Positions 53,754-63,161 of a stretch of 64,000 nt of DNA are shown piece after piece. The stretch is taken from the NCBI GenBank assembly GCA_034519525.1, contig JAXHOJ010000057.1:124001-188000 (forward strand). Direction: 5' to 3'. Numbering within the stretch: position 1 is the stretch's first letter; every line of letters begins with the position of its first letter. The notes beneath the pieces were generated by a model, which saw nothing but the letters and a program-made list of their open reading frames with translations, was not told the DNA's origin and did no database searches. Source of the DNA: Gemmobacter sp034519525 (GTDB lineage Bacteria > Pseudomonadota > Alphaproteobacteria > Rhodobacterales > Rhodobacteraceae). The position numbers and the translations under genes were made by a program.

Positions 53754-55237
53754 ATGCAGCACAGTTACAAACAACTGGCCCAGCGGCTGGTAGACGACAT
53801 CAAGGCTGGGCGTTACGCCATGGGCGAGCGCTTGCCGTCGGTCCGTACTTTTGCCACGGCGCAAGGCGTCAGTGTCTCCACCACTATCCGTTGTTACCGC
53901 TACCTGGAGAGCCTGGGCCTGGTGCAGGCGCGCTCCAAATCCGGCATGTATGTGGCCGACTGGAAGGCCCTGCAGCCAAGGCTGGCGGCAGCCGCCCCGC
54001 CCCGCCACCGTGCAAGCCAGGCGCCGGTGGAGTACGACAAGCTGGTGTCCTTGCAGCACCGCATGACCGAGCTGTATTCGCTCACGGCACAACCGTTGCA
54101 CCTGGGCCTGCACCTGGCCAATGCCGCCCCGGCGTGGTATGCCTGGCAGGCTTTGGCCTGCATTGCCAGCGCCAGTTGCGCAAAGACCCGCTGGCCATCG
54201 GCGCCTACCCCACCGGCACCGGTTTGCCGGCCTTCAAGGTCCAGTTGATTCAACACTTGGCGCTGTGTGGCGTAGACCTGCAGGCAGAAGAGCTGCTGAT
54301 CACCAATGGCAGCACGGAGGCCTTGAACGTGGCCCTGCGCGCCGTAGCCCAGCCGGGTGATGCGGTCATTGTCGAATCACCGGTGTATTTTGGTCTGCTG
54401 CAGGTGCTGGAAAACCTGGGCCTCAAGGCGGTGGAGGTGCCCTGTGTCCCGGGCAATGGCATCAGCCTGGAGGCGCTGGAATATGCCCTGGAGCACCACC
54501 CCGGTGTGCGGGCCGTGGTGGCCATGCCCAATTTTCAGAACCCTCTGGGTTGCACCATGTCCGAGAAGGCCAAGAAGCGCCTGCTGAAGCTGGTGGAACA
54601 ACACGACATCGCCTTGATTGAGGACGATGTGTTTGGAGACCTGTCCCACGTCCAGACCCAGGACCACGAACGACCCCAGCCGGTCAAAGCCTGGGACCGC
54701 CAGGGCAGGGTCATTTATTGCGGCTCGTGCAGCAAGAGTGTGGCGCCGGCGTTTCGCGTGGGCTGGATTGCTGGCGGGCGCTACCAGGCGCGGATTGAAT
54801 CACTCAAGCTCAGCCACTCATTGGTCACGCCGCTGTTTGACCAGGCAGTGCTGGCCGAATTCATGCAGGCCGGCGGCTTGCCTGTGCATCTGCGCAAGCT
54901 GCGTGGCCACCTTGCGGCCAACGTGCCCCTGGCAGTGGCGGCGGTGCGCAAGTATTTTCCGGCAGGTACCCAGGTGGTAAGCCCTGCTGGGGGCTGGTGG
55001 TTGTGGATAGAGTTGCCCGAGCAGATCGCAACCCTGGCTCTGCTGCCTTTGGCGGTGGCGCAGGGCATTGCGTTTACGCCGGGTGCGCTGTTTTCCACCA
55101 CTAACAAATACGGTCATTTCATGCGACTGAATGTGGCGCGCCCCTGGGGCCGCGAGATGGAGCAGGGTATCAAGACACTGGGCAGGTTGGCGGGCGGCGC
55201 CCGGATACCCCAGGACTTGACCAAAAACGCGGATTAA
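53754..55237 (+). CDS. MocR-type regulator (GntR + aminotransferase fold), frameshifted
   Basis: N-terminal GntR winged helix (YKQLAQRLVDDIKAGRYAMG, GERLPSVRTFATAQGVSVST) then a class I aminotransferase-like domain: LRKDPLAIGAYPTGTGLPAF, TNGSTEALNVALRAVAQPGD, and Schiff-base Lys in IYCGSCSKSVAPAFRVGWIA. Frame changes once between about 54140 and 54175; with it repaired the product is about 494 residues, normal for PdxR/MocR. Probably senses an amino compound or vitamin B6 form. Divergent from benE. Confidence 0.82.
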
Positions 55238-55375
55238 TTGACAAAAAAGCCGCAAAAACTGGCATTTTTGTCAGAATTGTTCAGCGCTGGACGGTTGGGC
55301 GGGCGGGAGAATTTCAGGCTGTGGCTGCGTAAATATGGGCATCTCACGCACTGTCGATGGTGCTCCTCTCACCAT

Positions 55376-56228
55376 ATGAAAACTCCTGCCCTCCGCCTCC
55401 TGCCCCAAAACCTCCAACACTGGTGGCATGCACGCCGTAACCCGGCAGACAGCAATTCACCACGGGTTGCTGAGTTGCTGGACAACAAGTCTTTGGTAAC
55501 CGTATTCCAACCCATGGTGGACCTGCGCACAGGCGCCGTGGTGGGCCATGAAGCGCTGATACGCACACCCCGCACCGTGGGGGAATGGACCTACGAGGAC
55601 CTGCTGTTGGCCGCCAAGGAGCAGCATTACCAGAGGCAGTTTGAACTGGGCTGTGTCGAATTTGCAATCGAGCACTTTCTGGCCGACCAACCCAAGGGCC
55701 AGTTGTTTGTGAACATCAGTGCCTACACGCTGGTGCAGATGCAAGAATCCGGCGGCACGGACGCCTTTTTGCAAATTCTGCGCAAACACAAACTGCAGCC
55801 CAAGCGTATGGGGCTCGACATTACCGGTTACACCCGCATTCCCAGCGTTACCACCCTGATCGACGCCATAACACCGCTGCGGGCTGCGGGCATGGCGGTA
55901 GCACTGGATGACTTCAAGGTTTCGGACAACAGCATGCGGGTGTGGACGCAAGCTGCTGCCCAGCATTGTCAAAGTGGCCGCACGCTGGACGCGCAATGTC
56001 GATACCCTGACGGAAAACAGCGCCATGTTCAGCAGCCTGGTGCGCCTTACCCAGAACCACGATTGTGTGTTGCTGGCCAAATCGGTCGAGACTGAGGCCG
56101 AGCTGAGGGCCTTGCGCAAACTGGGGGTCGATTTGGCGCAAGGCTTCTTTTTGGGCAGTCCGGCGCAAGACCCCATATCCAGCCTGAACCTGCGTGCCCG
56201 TGGGGTGCTGACTGAGGTGGCTTTTTAG
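55376..56228 (+). CDS. EAL-domain protein, frameshifted and with altered metal residues
   Basis: Predicted cyclic-di-GMP phosphodiesterase-like protein of about 284 residues. VFQPMVDLRTGAVVGHEALI carries the ExL motif; FVNIS has the conserved Asn; VALDDFK the DD pair; IVKVA the Lys; VETEAEL the late Glu and VDLAQGFFLG the closing block. The usual E-x-T-E of the third motif reads LDITGY here, so metal binding may be weakened. The frame changes once near 55955. No GGDEF or sensor domain. It ends inside the next gene's stop (4-base tail overlap). Confidence 0.75.
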
Positions 56229-57031
56229 TCAGAAGGTTTCATTTCACCCAACACACGCAGCACCTCCAGCAGCTCGGCAATGGTGGGGCTGAGTGTGTTC
56301 ACATTGTCTTCACGCTGGCGGCGTGCAAAACGCAGCCAGGTGGCAATGTTCAAAATCTCCAGCTTGCCGTAGTGCAGCTTCAGCCACTCTTGCTGCGCCA
56401 ACTGCTGCACGTATTCCGAAAACAGCGTGCGAGACACACCACACAGTGACGCCAGCGTGGTCTGCGCGATGGGAATCTCCACCCCTTCACCAAAGGCCAC
56501 CGTGGGTGGCCGCTCCGAGCGATAGGCCAGCGCCTCGGCAAACTGGGCCAGGCCCATGACCACCCGCAGGCAGGGGTTGCCCAGCTTCATCAATGTCAGT
56601 GTCTCGGAGGTCTTTTGCACCCGCCAGGCCATCAGCTTGGCCACGTAGCGTGCAAACTCGGGTTCTTGCCCAAACAGGCTGTCAAAGGTGCTGGCCGGCA
56701 TACGCAGCACCTCGGTGGGTGTCAGGCACACGTAGTCCGCAAAACTGGGCTTGCGGTTGATGATGGATTGCTCACCAAACCACGCGCCCTTGCCGTAAAC
56801 GGAGATGGGCGTGGACTCGGAATTGGTGGTAGGAATAGAGGCCGACACCAGGCCATTCATGATGTACTGCCAGTGCTGCACCTCGCCACCCTTGGTCCAG
56901 ATTTTCTTGCCCGCTTCAAAGGCCTGCACCTTCACGCTGGGCGCCGTCTGTGCTGCCAGCGCATCTGACAAACCCAGCCGGCGCAGGCGGGTGTAGACGT
57001 AACCATTGGCAGCGGGCAGAACTGGGGGCAA
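56225..57031 (-). CDS. Crp/Fnr-family regulator
   Basis: 268 residues: cyclic-nucleotide-binding-like jellyroll (about 20-140, with GKKIWTKGGEVQHWQYIMNG and GAWFGEQSIINRKPSFADYV) and a Crp-type winged helix (about 185-240, IPIAQTTLASLCGVSRTLFS). No Fnr-type Cys cluster. Could respond to a nucleotide or to nothing recognised. Convergent with the EAL gene by overlapping ends. Confidence 0.85.
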   Translation of the reverse strand: MPPVLPAANGYVYTRLRRLGLSDALAAQTAPSVKVQAFEAGKKIWTKGGEVQHWQYIMNGLVSASIPTTNSESTPISVYGKGAWFGEQSIINRKPSFADYVCLTPTEVLRMPASTFDSLFGQEPEFARYVAKLMAWRVQKTSETLTLMKLGNPCLRVVMGLAQFAEALAYRSERPPTVAFGEGVEIPIAQTTLASLCGVSRTLFSEYVQQLAQQEWLKLHYGKLEILNIATWLRFARRQREDNVNTLSPTIAELLEVLRVLGEMKPSD

Positions 57032-57160
57032 TTGAACTCCTGGGGTGTAGTGAATAGTGTAGCCTGCGTTGGGCTACCGGACGAGGCGTGTTACAAAAAA
57101 TTGGCCTGTAGCCCCCGTGGAATATACCTATTGCGCTATTGATTTGATAGTAATCGCGGC

Positions 57161-57592
57161 CTAACCCAAATGTGTGTGCCGCCCGGGTTGCTGTTCAATT
57201 TCCATGGCCGCCAAGCCCTGCAGGATGCCACATGCATCCACCGCATTGCCACTGTTGCAGCGCTGGCGCAGACTGCTGAGCTGTATCTTGAGCTGGGTCA
57301 GCTCACGCAGGCGGGTGTCCACATGGGCAATGTGTTGGTCAAACACTGCATTGACCGCGCCGCAATCATCATCAGGCGCTTGGGCCAGCCTCAGCAGCGC
57401 GTGGATTTCTTCGTGGCTCATGTCCAGCGCGCGGCAGTTGCGGATCAGGCGCAGCCGCTCCAGGTGTTCCGCGCCATAGACCCGGAAATTGCCCTCAGTG
57501 CGCGCGGGTTCAGCCAGCAACCCGGCCTTTTCGTAATACCGCACGGTCTCTACCGTGCATTGGGCGTTGCGCGCCAGTTCGCCGATTTTCAT
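57161..57592 (-). CDS. cadR: Cd(II)/Pb(II)-responsive MerR regulator
   Basis: 143 residues. MKIGELARNAQCTVETVRYY is the MerR winged helix; the dimer helix follows, then a metal loop with RQRCNSGNAVDACGILQGL and a His-containing tail ending PGRHTHLG. Resembles CadR/PbrR. Divergent from cadA with the operator in between; should activate cadA on Cd, Pb or Zn. Confidence 0.92.
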   Translation of the reverse strand: MKIGELARNAQCTVETVRYYEKAGLLAEPARTEGNFRVYGAEHLERLRLIRNCRALDMSHEEIHALLRLAQAPDDDCGAVNAVFDQHIAHVDTRLRELTQLKIQLSSLRQRCNSGNAVDACGILQGLAAMEIEQQPGRHTHLG

Positions 57593-57611
57593 AAAAGACT
57601 CCCGAAACCCC

Positions 57612-57642
57612 TTGACTCTATAGTAGCTTCAGCTTGTGTAAT
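57612..57642 (+). promoter_or_regulatory. CadR/PbrR-type promoter of cadA
   Basis: -35 TTGACT, 19-base spacer (CTATAGTAGCTTCAGCTTG), -10 TGTAAT, followed 27 bases on by the cadA ATG. The 19-base spacing and CTATAGTAGCT dyad fit the PbrR operator pattern. Confidence 0.8.
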
Positions 57643-57668
57643 AGGTTGAACCCGTTAACGGAAACCCT

Positions 57669-59906
57669 ATGCCAGCCCAACTTCCACTTCCCAAACCTGA
57701 CGCCTGCTGTGGCCATGACCATGTGTCCAAGCAGGCAAACCCATCGCTTGCACCGGTTGAATCACCCCAGCCCGCAGCGCGTGACGGCGCCGTGCAAACC
57801 CCTATCCGTATCCTGCAAATGGATTGCCCCACCGAAGAGGGTTTGCTGCGCAACAAACTCGGTGGCATGGCCGGCGTGTCCCGTCTGGAATTCAACCTGA
57901 TACAGCGCGTGTTAACGGTGACCCACGCGCCCAGTGCGCTAGAGCCGATCTTGGATGCCATCCGCACCCTGGGCTTCAAGCCAGAGGTCGCCCAAGCGGC
58001 TGGGGTTTCCAAAGCGCCGGCCCCTGAAGCCGCCAAACCCTGGTGGCCCTTGGTCTTGGCGGGTGCCGCCGCCCTGGGGTCAGAAGCCGCCCACTGGCTG
58101 GAACTGCCCACAGCAGTTGCCGCTGTGCTGGCATTGGCTGCAGTGTTGACCTGTGGCCTCACCACTTACAAAAAAGGCTGGATCGCACTGCGCAACGGCA
58201 ATCTCAACATCAACGCACTGATGAGTATTGCCGTGACCGGCGCGCTGCTGCTGGGCCAATGGCCCGAGGCGGCGATGGTGATGGTGTTGTTCACGGTTGC
58301 CGAACTGATCGAGGCCCAATCGCTAGACCGTGCGCGCAACGCCATCCAAGGGTTGATGCAGCTGACACCGGAGCGCGCCACGGTGTTGCAAGCGGACGGC
58401 AGTTGGCTAGACGCGGCTGTCAAAACGGTGGCGGTGGGTGCTCGTGTGCGTATCAAGCCCGGTGAGCGAATTGCATTGGACGGCACCATCACCAGCGGGC
58501 GCTCGACCATCAACCAGGCCGCCATCACTGGTGAAAGCCTGCCGGTAGACAAGACTGCGGGCGACCCGGTGTTTGCCGGAACCGTCAACGAAGCGGGCTC
58601 GTTTGAGTACACGGTCACAGCGGCCGCGAATGACAGCACGCTGGCCCGCATCATCCACGCGGTGGAGCAGGCGCAAGGCGCACGCGCACCCACGCAACGT
58701 TTTGTGGACCAGTTTGCAAAGGTCTACACACCGGTGGTGTGTGCCATTGCGCTGGCGGTTGCAATACTGCCGCCGCTGCTGCTGGGTGGCGCGTGGTTCG
58801 ACTGGGTCTACAAGGCACTGGTGCTGCTGGTGATTGCTTGCCCTTGTGCGCTGGTGATCTCCACGCCCGTCACCATCGTCAGCGGGCTGGCGGCCGCCGC
58901 GCGCATGGGCTTGCTGATCAAGGGGGGCGTGTACCTGGAAGAGGGCCGCAAACTCACATGGCTGGCGCTGGACAAAACCGGCACCATCACCCACGGCAAA
59001 CCGGTGCAGACGGACTTTGCGGTGTTGAACGGCAGTGATGCGACTGCTGTGCGCAGCCTGGCCGCCAGCCTGGCCAGCCGTTCCGATCACCCCGTATCAC
59101 GCGCCGTGGCGCTGGCCGCACAGACGGATGGTGTTGCGCTGCATGGGGTTAATGACTTTGAAGCCTTGGCCGGGCGCGGTACCAAGGGTCGCATCAACGG
59201 CACCTTGTATTACCTGGGCAATCACCGTCTCATCCACGCGCAGGGCCGCTGTTCTGAAGCGCTGGAGGCGCAACTCTCAAGCCTGGAAAAACAAGGCAAA
59301 ACCGTCATCCTGCTGGCCGACGAACAGCAGGTGTTGGGTCTGTTCGCCGTGGCCGACACGGTCAAGGACAGCAGCCGCCAAGCCATTGCCGAGTTGCACG
59401 CACTGGGCATCAAGACCGTCATGCTGACCGGTGACAACGCCCACACCGCAACCGCCATTGCAAAACAGGTGGGCATCGACGAAGCGCGTGGCGATTTGTT
59501 GCCACAGGACAAGCTCAAGGCCATCGAAGCCAAGATGGGTGAGGGCGCTCAAAAGAGCGTTGTAGGCATGGTCGGTGACGGCATCAACGACGCACCCGCA
59601 TTGGCACGCAGCGACATCGGTTTTGCCATGGGCGCCGCAGGCACCGGAACGGCCATCGAGACGGCCGACGTGGCGCTGATGGACGACGACCTGCGCAAGC
59701 TGCCGCGTTTTGTGCGCCTGTCCCGCCGCACCCATGCGGTGCTGGTGCAAAACATCGTGCTGGCGTTGGGCATCAAGGCCGTGTTTTTGGCACTCACCCT
59801 GGCCGGCCTGGGCACGATGTGGATGGCGGTGTTTGCCGATGTGGGCGCCAGCCTGCTGGTGGTGGGCAATGGGCTGCGCTTGCTGCGCGTACGCGCCGAG
59901 GCGTAA
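57669..59906 (+). CDS. cadA: Cd/Zn/Pb-exporting P-type ATPase
   Basis: 745-residue P1B ATPase. Cys/His-rich start (DACCGHDH), heavy-metal domain with RILQMDCPTEEGLLRNKLGG, eight membrane helices, LVIACPCALVISTPVTIVSG (CPC), ALDKTGTITHGKPVQTDF (phosphorylated Asp) and MVGDGINDAPALARSDIGFA. The C-terminal membrane region carries typical Zn/Cd-ATPase features. Exports Cd(II), Zn(II) or Pb(II) from the cytoplasm. Five bases before the transglutaminase-like gene. Confidence 0.95.
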   Translation: MPAQLPLPKPDACCGHDHVSKQANPSLAPVESPQPAARDGAVQTPIRILQMDCPTEEGLLRNKLGGMAGVSRLEFNLIQRVLTVTHAPSALEPILDAIRTLGFKPEVAQAAGVSKAPAPEAAKPWWPLVLAGAAALGSEAAHWLELPTAVAAVLALAAVLTCGLTTYKKGWIALRNGNLNINALMSIAVTGALLLGQWPEAAMVMVLFTVAELIEAQSLDRARNAIQGLMQLTPERATVLQADGSWLDAAVKTVAVGARVRIKPGERIALDGTITSGRSTINQAAITGESLPVDKTAGDPVFAGTVNEAGSFEYTVTAAANDSTLARIIHAVEQAQGARAPTQRFVDQFAKVYTPVVCAIALAVAILPPLLLGGAWFDWVYKALVLLVIACPCALVISTPVTIVSGLAAAARMGLLIKGGVYLEEGRKLTWLALDKTGTITHGKPVQTDFAVLNGSDATAVRSLAASLASRSDHPVSRAVALAAQTDGVALHGVNDFEALAGRGTKGRINGTLYYLGNHRLIHAQGRCSEALEAQLSSLEKQGKTVILLADEQQVLGLFAVADTVKDSSRQAIAELHALGIKTVMLTGDNAHTATAIAKQVGIDEARGDLLPQDKLKAIEAKMGEGAQKSVVGMVGDGINDAPALARSDIGFAMGAAGTGTAIETADVALMDDDLRKLPRFVRLSRRTHAVLVQNIVLALGIKAVFLALTLAGLGTMWMAVFADVGASLLVVGNGLRLLRVRAEA

Positions 59907-59910
59907 CACC

Positions 59911-60657
59911 ATGGACATTCTTCAACCCTCCGCCGTGCCACCGACCGAAGACCAATTGGCGGGCTGGCGCAAACCCAGCCCCTTGCTGGACTTCCAACAT
60001 CCGGCGATACAGCGCCTGATCGCGCAGCGCGGGTGGATGCAGCTCGCCGAACACGAACGCATAGGCGCGGTCTACCACTTTGTGCGTGACGAGATCGCCT
60101 TTGGCTACAACGCCTCCGACGACCTGCCAGCCTCTACGGTGCTGGCCGACGGCATGGGCCAGTGCAACACCAAGGGCACGTTGTTGATGGCGCTGCTGCG
60201 TGCAGTAGGGGTGGCCTGCCGTTTCCACGGGTTCACCATAGACAAAGCGCTGCAGAAGGGCGCGATCACCGGCATTGCCTACCAGCTCGCGCCACGCAGC
60301 ATCATCCACAGTTGGGCCGAAATATGGAGTGCGGGTCAGTGGATTCGGCTGGAGGGTTTCATACTGGACCGGCCTTACCTACAGGCGCTGCAACGAAAAT
60401 TTGTGGGCCATCCGGGGCCGTTTTGTGGCTACGGTGCGGCCACGCCCAATCTGCAATGCCCGCCGGTGGACTGGGTGGGCCAAGACACCTTTATCCAGAA
60501 GGACGGCATCAACCACGACTTTGGCTTGTACGACACGCCGGATGATTTTTATGCAGAGCAGGGTGTCAACCTGAGCGGGTTCAAGCGCTGGTTGTATGTG
60601 CACATCATCCGCCACGGCATGAACCGCAATGTTGCGCGTATTCGCACCGCACAATGA
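59911..60657 (+). CDS. Transglutaminase-like cysteine protein in the metal cluster
   Basis: 248 residues. Papain-like triad layout: VLADGMGQCNTKGTLLMALL (Cys), SIIHSWAEIWSAGQWIRLEG (His) and the Asp in GFILD. No signal peptide. Catalytic role (peptidase or amidase) unknown. It begins four bases after cadA and precedes czcI, so it is part of the same operon, an unusual member of a metal-resistance set. Confidence 0.75.
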   Translation: MDILQPSAVPPTEDQLAGWRKPSPLLDFQHPAIQRLIAQRGWMQLAEHERIGAVYHFVRDEIAFGYNASDDLPASTVLADGMGQCNTKGTLLMALLRAVGVACRFHGFTIDKALQKGAITGIAYQLAPRSIIHSWAEIWSAGQWIRLEGFILDRPYLQALQRKFVGHPGPFCGYGAATPNLQCPPVDWVGQDTFIQKDGINHDFGLYDTPDDFYAEQGVNLSGFKRWLYVHIIRHGMNRNVARIRTAQ

Positions 60658-60710
60658 AACACACAGGCCGATCAGGGTTACTAAAACGCGGCTGCTACAC
60701 TCGGCCCGCT

Positions 60711-61088
60711 ATGCGTCGTTGGTTACTCATCTTTCTTGTGGTTCTCTTGCCGATGCAGCTCAGTTGGGCTGCAGTGGCCAGTTATTGCCAGCATGAAAGT
60801 GACACAGCCACCACGGCCCAACACGTGGGCCATCACGAGCACCATCACGAAGCCGATGCCGCTTCGGTTTCAACAGACCACGGCGAACCCAACACGAACC
60901 CCTCCGCAACGGGTGCGGTCGATGTGGATTGCGGCACCTGCCATGCGGGCTGCAGCACACCCATCTTGCAGTCGCTGACCCTGGTAATGGCCAAGCTGCC
61001 GTCCGCGCTGCACAGTACAGCTGCATTGCGCTTAGCTTCCCAACCTGCTTCCCTGCCAGAACGCCCTAACTGGGCCCACCTCGCCTGA
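60711..61088 (+). CDS. czcI: CzcI-like exported regulator protein
   Basis: 125 residues. MRRWLLIFLVVLLPMQLSWA is a signal peptide; the mature part is rich in His (HHEHHHEAD) with paired cysteines in VDCGTCHAGCST. CzcI proteins tune czcCBA expression or bind metal in the periplasm. Start 60711 chosen over an in-frame 60654 because the family begins MRR. An intergenic stretch of 137 bases follows before czcC; I see no feature in it except AT-rich sequence near the start. Confidence 0.85.
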   Translation: MRRWLLIFLVVLLPMQLSWAAVASYCQHESDTATTAQHVGHHEHHHEADAASVSTDHGEPNTNPSATGAVDVDCGTCHAGCSTPILQSLTLVMAKLPSALHSTAALRLASQPASLPERPNWAHLA

Positions 61089-61225
61089 TCGGCGAGGCTG
61101 GCTTCTCACTCCCGACCGCTGACCGCGTGTACGTACTGCTTGGTGCAGTGCGCGACAGTGGTGCAGGGTCCTGTTGATCACCCCTCGCCGATTCCCCCAG
61201 ATGTTTTTCATTTTTGGAGAATCGG

Positions 61226-62551
61226 ATGTTCCGAAGAAATCACTTTATTTGGTGGCCGTGCGCCGTGCTGGCCCTGGCCGCCGGCAGTGCCACCGCCGAC
61301 ACCATAACGGGTACCAGCGTCCCCCGCAGTGCTGCTGACAGCACAGCTCCTGCCACCGCGCTCACTACGCTGAAGCAGGCATTTGATGCCGCATGGCTGC
61401 GCCAACCTGAAGCCCAGTCCCAACAGCTGCGGCTAGATGCCGCCGCAGCCCAGCAACAGGCAGCCACACGCTGGACGGCAGAGCCGCTGGCGCTGGAGCT
61501 GTCTAGCAAGAGTGACCGCCTGAACCAGAACCTGGGGCGTGATGAAACCGTGGCCGGTATCAGCATCCCGTTGTGGCTGCCGGGCGAACGCTCGCGCACG
61601 ATCGCGGTGGCCGATGCGCAGGCGCGCGCCGCCGCCGGCCGCGTGCGGGCGGCCCAGTTGCGCACGGCGGCCAGTGTGCGCGAGGCCTACTGGGCCTGGG
61701 AGCGCGCCCGCGTGGACCATGCCCTAGCGGGGGAACTGCTGGCGTATGCGCAGCAGTTGGCGCAGGATGTTGGCAAGCGTGTGCGTGCAGGTGACCTGGC
61801 GCGTGCCGACCAGCACCAGGCCGACGGCGCCCAGGCCCAGGCCGAGGCGACGCTGGCCGAGTCCGCAGGAGTGCTGGCCAGTGCCAGTCAACGCCTGCAG
61901 ACGCTGACCGGTCTGGTGCCGCCCAACGCGGCTAACGCGGCCAACGCCGCCGGTGGAGCCGCACCAGCTGTGGCAGAGCCCGTGCCCGCCGCACTGGCAG
62001 AGCCCACCGGGCCAGACGCTAGCCACCCCGTGCTGGCTGAACTGCAAGACAGTGCGGCATTGGCGCAACACACGGCCGCGTTGACCGCAGTGCAAACCCG
62101 TGCCAACCCAGAGCTGACGTTGGCCACCAGCCGTGACCGGGGCGCGCTGGATGAAGCCTACCAACACAGCATCACTCTGGGTATTCGCATCCCGCTGGGC
62201 GCAGACAGCCGCAACCAGGCCAAACGCGCCAGCGCCCAGGCCGACGCGTTGGAGGCCGAGGTGCAAGCGCGCTTGGTGCAAGACCGGCTGCAGGGCGAAG
62301 TACAAGCGGCACGCGTGGGCCTGGCTTCCGCCCAGACCCGCGTGGACGCTGCCCGCTTACGCGCGCGCCTGGCCCGCGAGTCTCGCGCCTTCTTCCAAAA
62401 GTCTTTCCAGGCAGGCGAGACCGATGTGCCCACCCGTCTGCGCATGGAGCGCGAGGCAATGGATGCTGAACGCCAAGCCGCACGTGCCGGCATAGACCTG
62501 GCGGCGGCGCAATCCGATCTGCGCCAAGCCCTGGGCCTGTTGCCGCAATAG
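61226..62551 (+). CDS. czcC: CzcC-type outer-membrane efflux protein (TolC family)
   Basis: 441 residues. Signal peptide about 1-24, then two outer-membrane efflux protein repeats: LKQAFDAAWLRQPEAQSQQL and, in the second half, HPVLAELQDSAALAQHTAAL. Ala-rich helical hairpins (SAGVLASASQRLQTLTGLVP) are typical. Forms the outer-membrane channel of a tripartite CzcCBA pump for Co, Zn and Cd. ATG at 61226 follows TTGGAG. Next gene 49 bases on. Confidence 0.93.
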   Translation: MFRRNHFIWWPCAVLALAAGSATADTITGTSVPRSAADSTAPATALTTLKQAFDAAWLRQPEAQSQQLRLDAAAAQQQAATRWTAEPLALELSSKSDRLNQNLGRDETVAGISIPLWLPGERSRTIAVADAQARAAAGRVRAAQLRTAASVREAYWAWERARVDHALAGELLAYAQQLAQDVGKRVRAGDLARADQHQADGAQAQAEATLAESAGVLASASQRLQTLTGLVPPNAANAANAAGGAAPAVAEPVPAALAEPTGPDASHPVLAELQDSAALAQHTAALTAVQTRANPELTLATSRDRGALDEAYQHSITLGIRIPLGADSRNQAKRASAQADALEAEVQARLVQDRLQGEVQAARVGLASAQTRVDAARLRARLARESRAFFQKSFQAGETDVPTRLRMEREAMDAERQAARAGIDLAAAQSDLRQALGLLPQ

Positions 62552-62600
62552 CCCCGGCCACCGCCCTGCATAACAAACCCTTACGAAACAACCACACACC

Positions 62601-63161
62601 ATGATGAATCTTTTGACACGGCGCAAGCCCCTTTTACTGGCGGTGCTGTTAGCCACCGCATCCCTTTTCAGCTGGGCCGGTGAAGGCCACGACCATGGCG
62701 ATGCACCCGCCGCTGCAGGTGGCCCTGCCAAGCCCCGGTTTACCGCCACTTCAGAAGCCTTTGAGCTGGTCGGCGTGGTGAATGGCAAAAGTATCACGCT
62801 GTACCTGGACCACGCGGCGGACAACAGCCCGGTCAAAGACGCCAAGCTGGAACTCGAACTGGGCGGCACCAAGGTGCCCGTACAGCCCCACGGCGAAGGC
62901 GAGTTTGAAGCCACGTTGGCTGCAGAGCTGCAACCCGGTGAAATCAGTGTGACCGCAACGGTGGTGGCAGGCGCTGTGACCGATCTGCTGGCCGGTGATC
63001 TGGACATCCATGCCGATACCCACGCCGACGCAGCACAGGGCACATCCTGGAAAACCTATGGCCTGTGGGCTGCCGGAGGGTTGTTCGTGCTCGCAGTGAT
63101 CGCATTCACCGTGAGCCGTCTGGGCGCACAGCGCAACAAGTCTTTGGGAGGTGCAGCATGA
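62601..63161 (+). CDS. His-rich periplasmic/membrane-anchored protein of the czc operon
   Basis: 186 residues. Signal peptide about 1-26 (ending FSWAG), then a short GEGHDHGDA metal-binding-like leader, a beta-rich domain (LVGVVNGKSITLYLDHAADN), and a C-terminal membrane helix (WAAGGLFVLAVIAFTVSRLG). Not a named family that I recognise; genes like this sit between czcC and czcB in betaproteobacteria and may hand metal to CzcB. Overlaps czcB by ATGA. Confidence 0.7.
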   Translation: MMNLLTRRKPLLLAVLLATASLFSWAGEGHDHGDAPAAAGGPAKPRFTATSEAFELVGVVNGKSITLYLDHAADNSPVKDAKLELELGGTKVPVQPHGEGEFEATLAAELQPGEISVTATVVAGAVTDLLAGDLDIHADTHADAAQGTSWKTYGLWAAGGLFVLAVIAFTVSRLGAQRNKSLGGAA

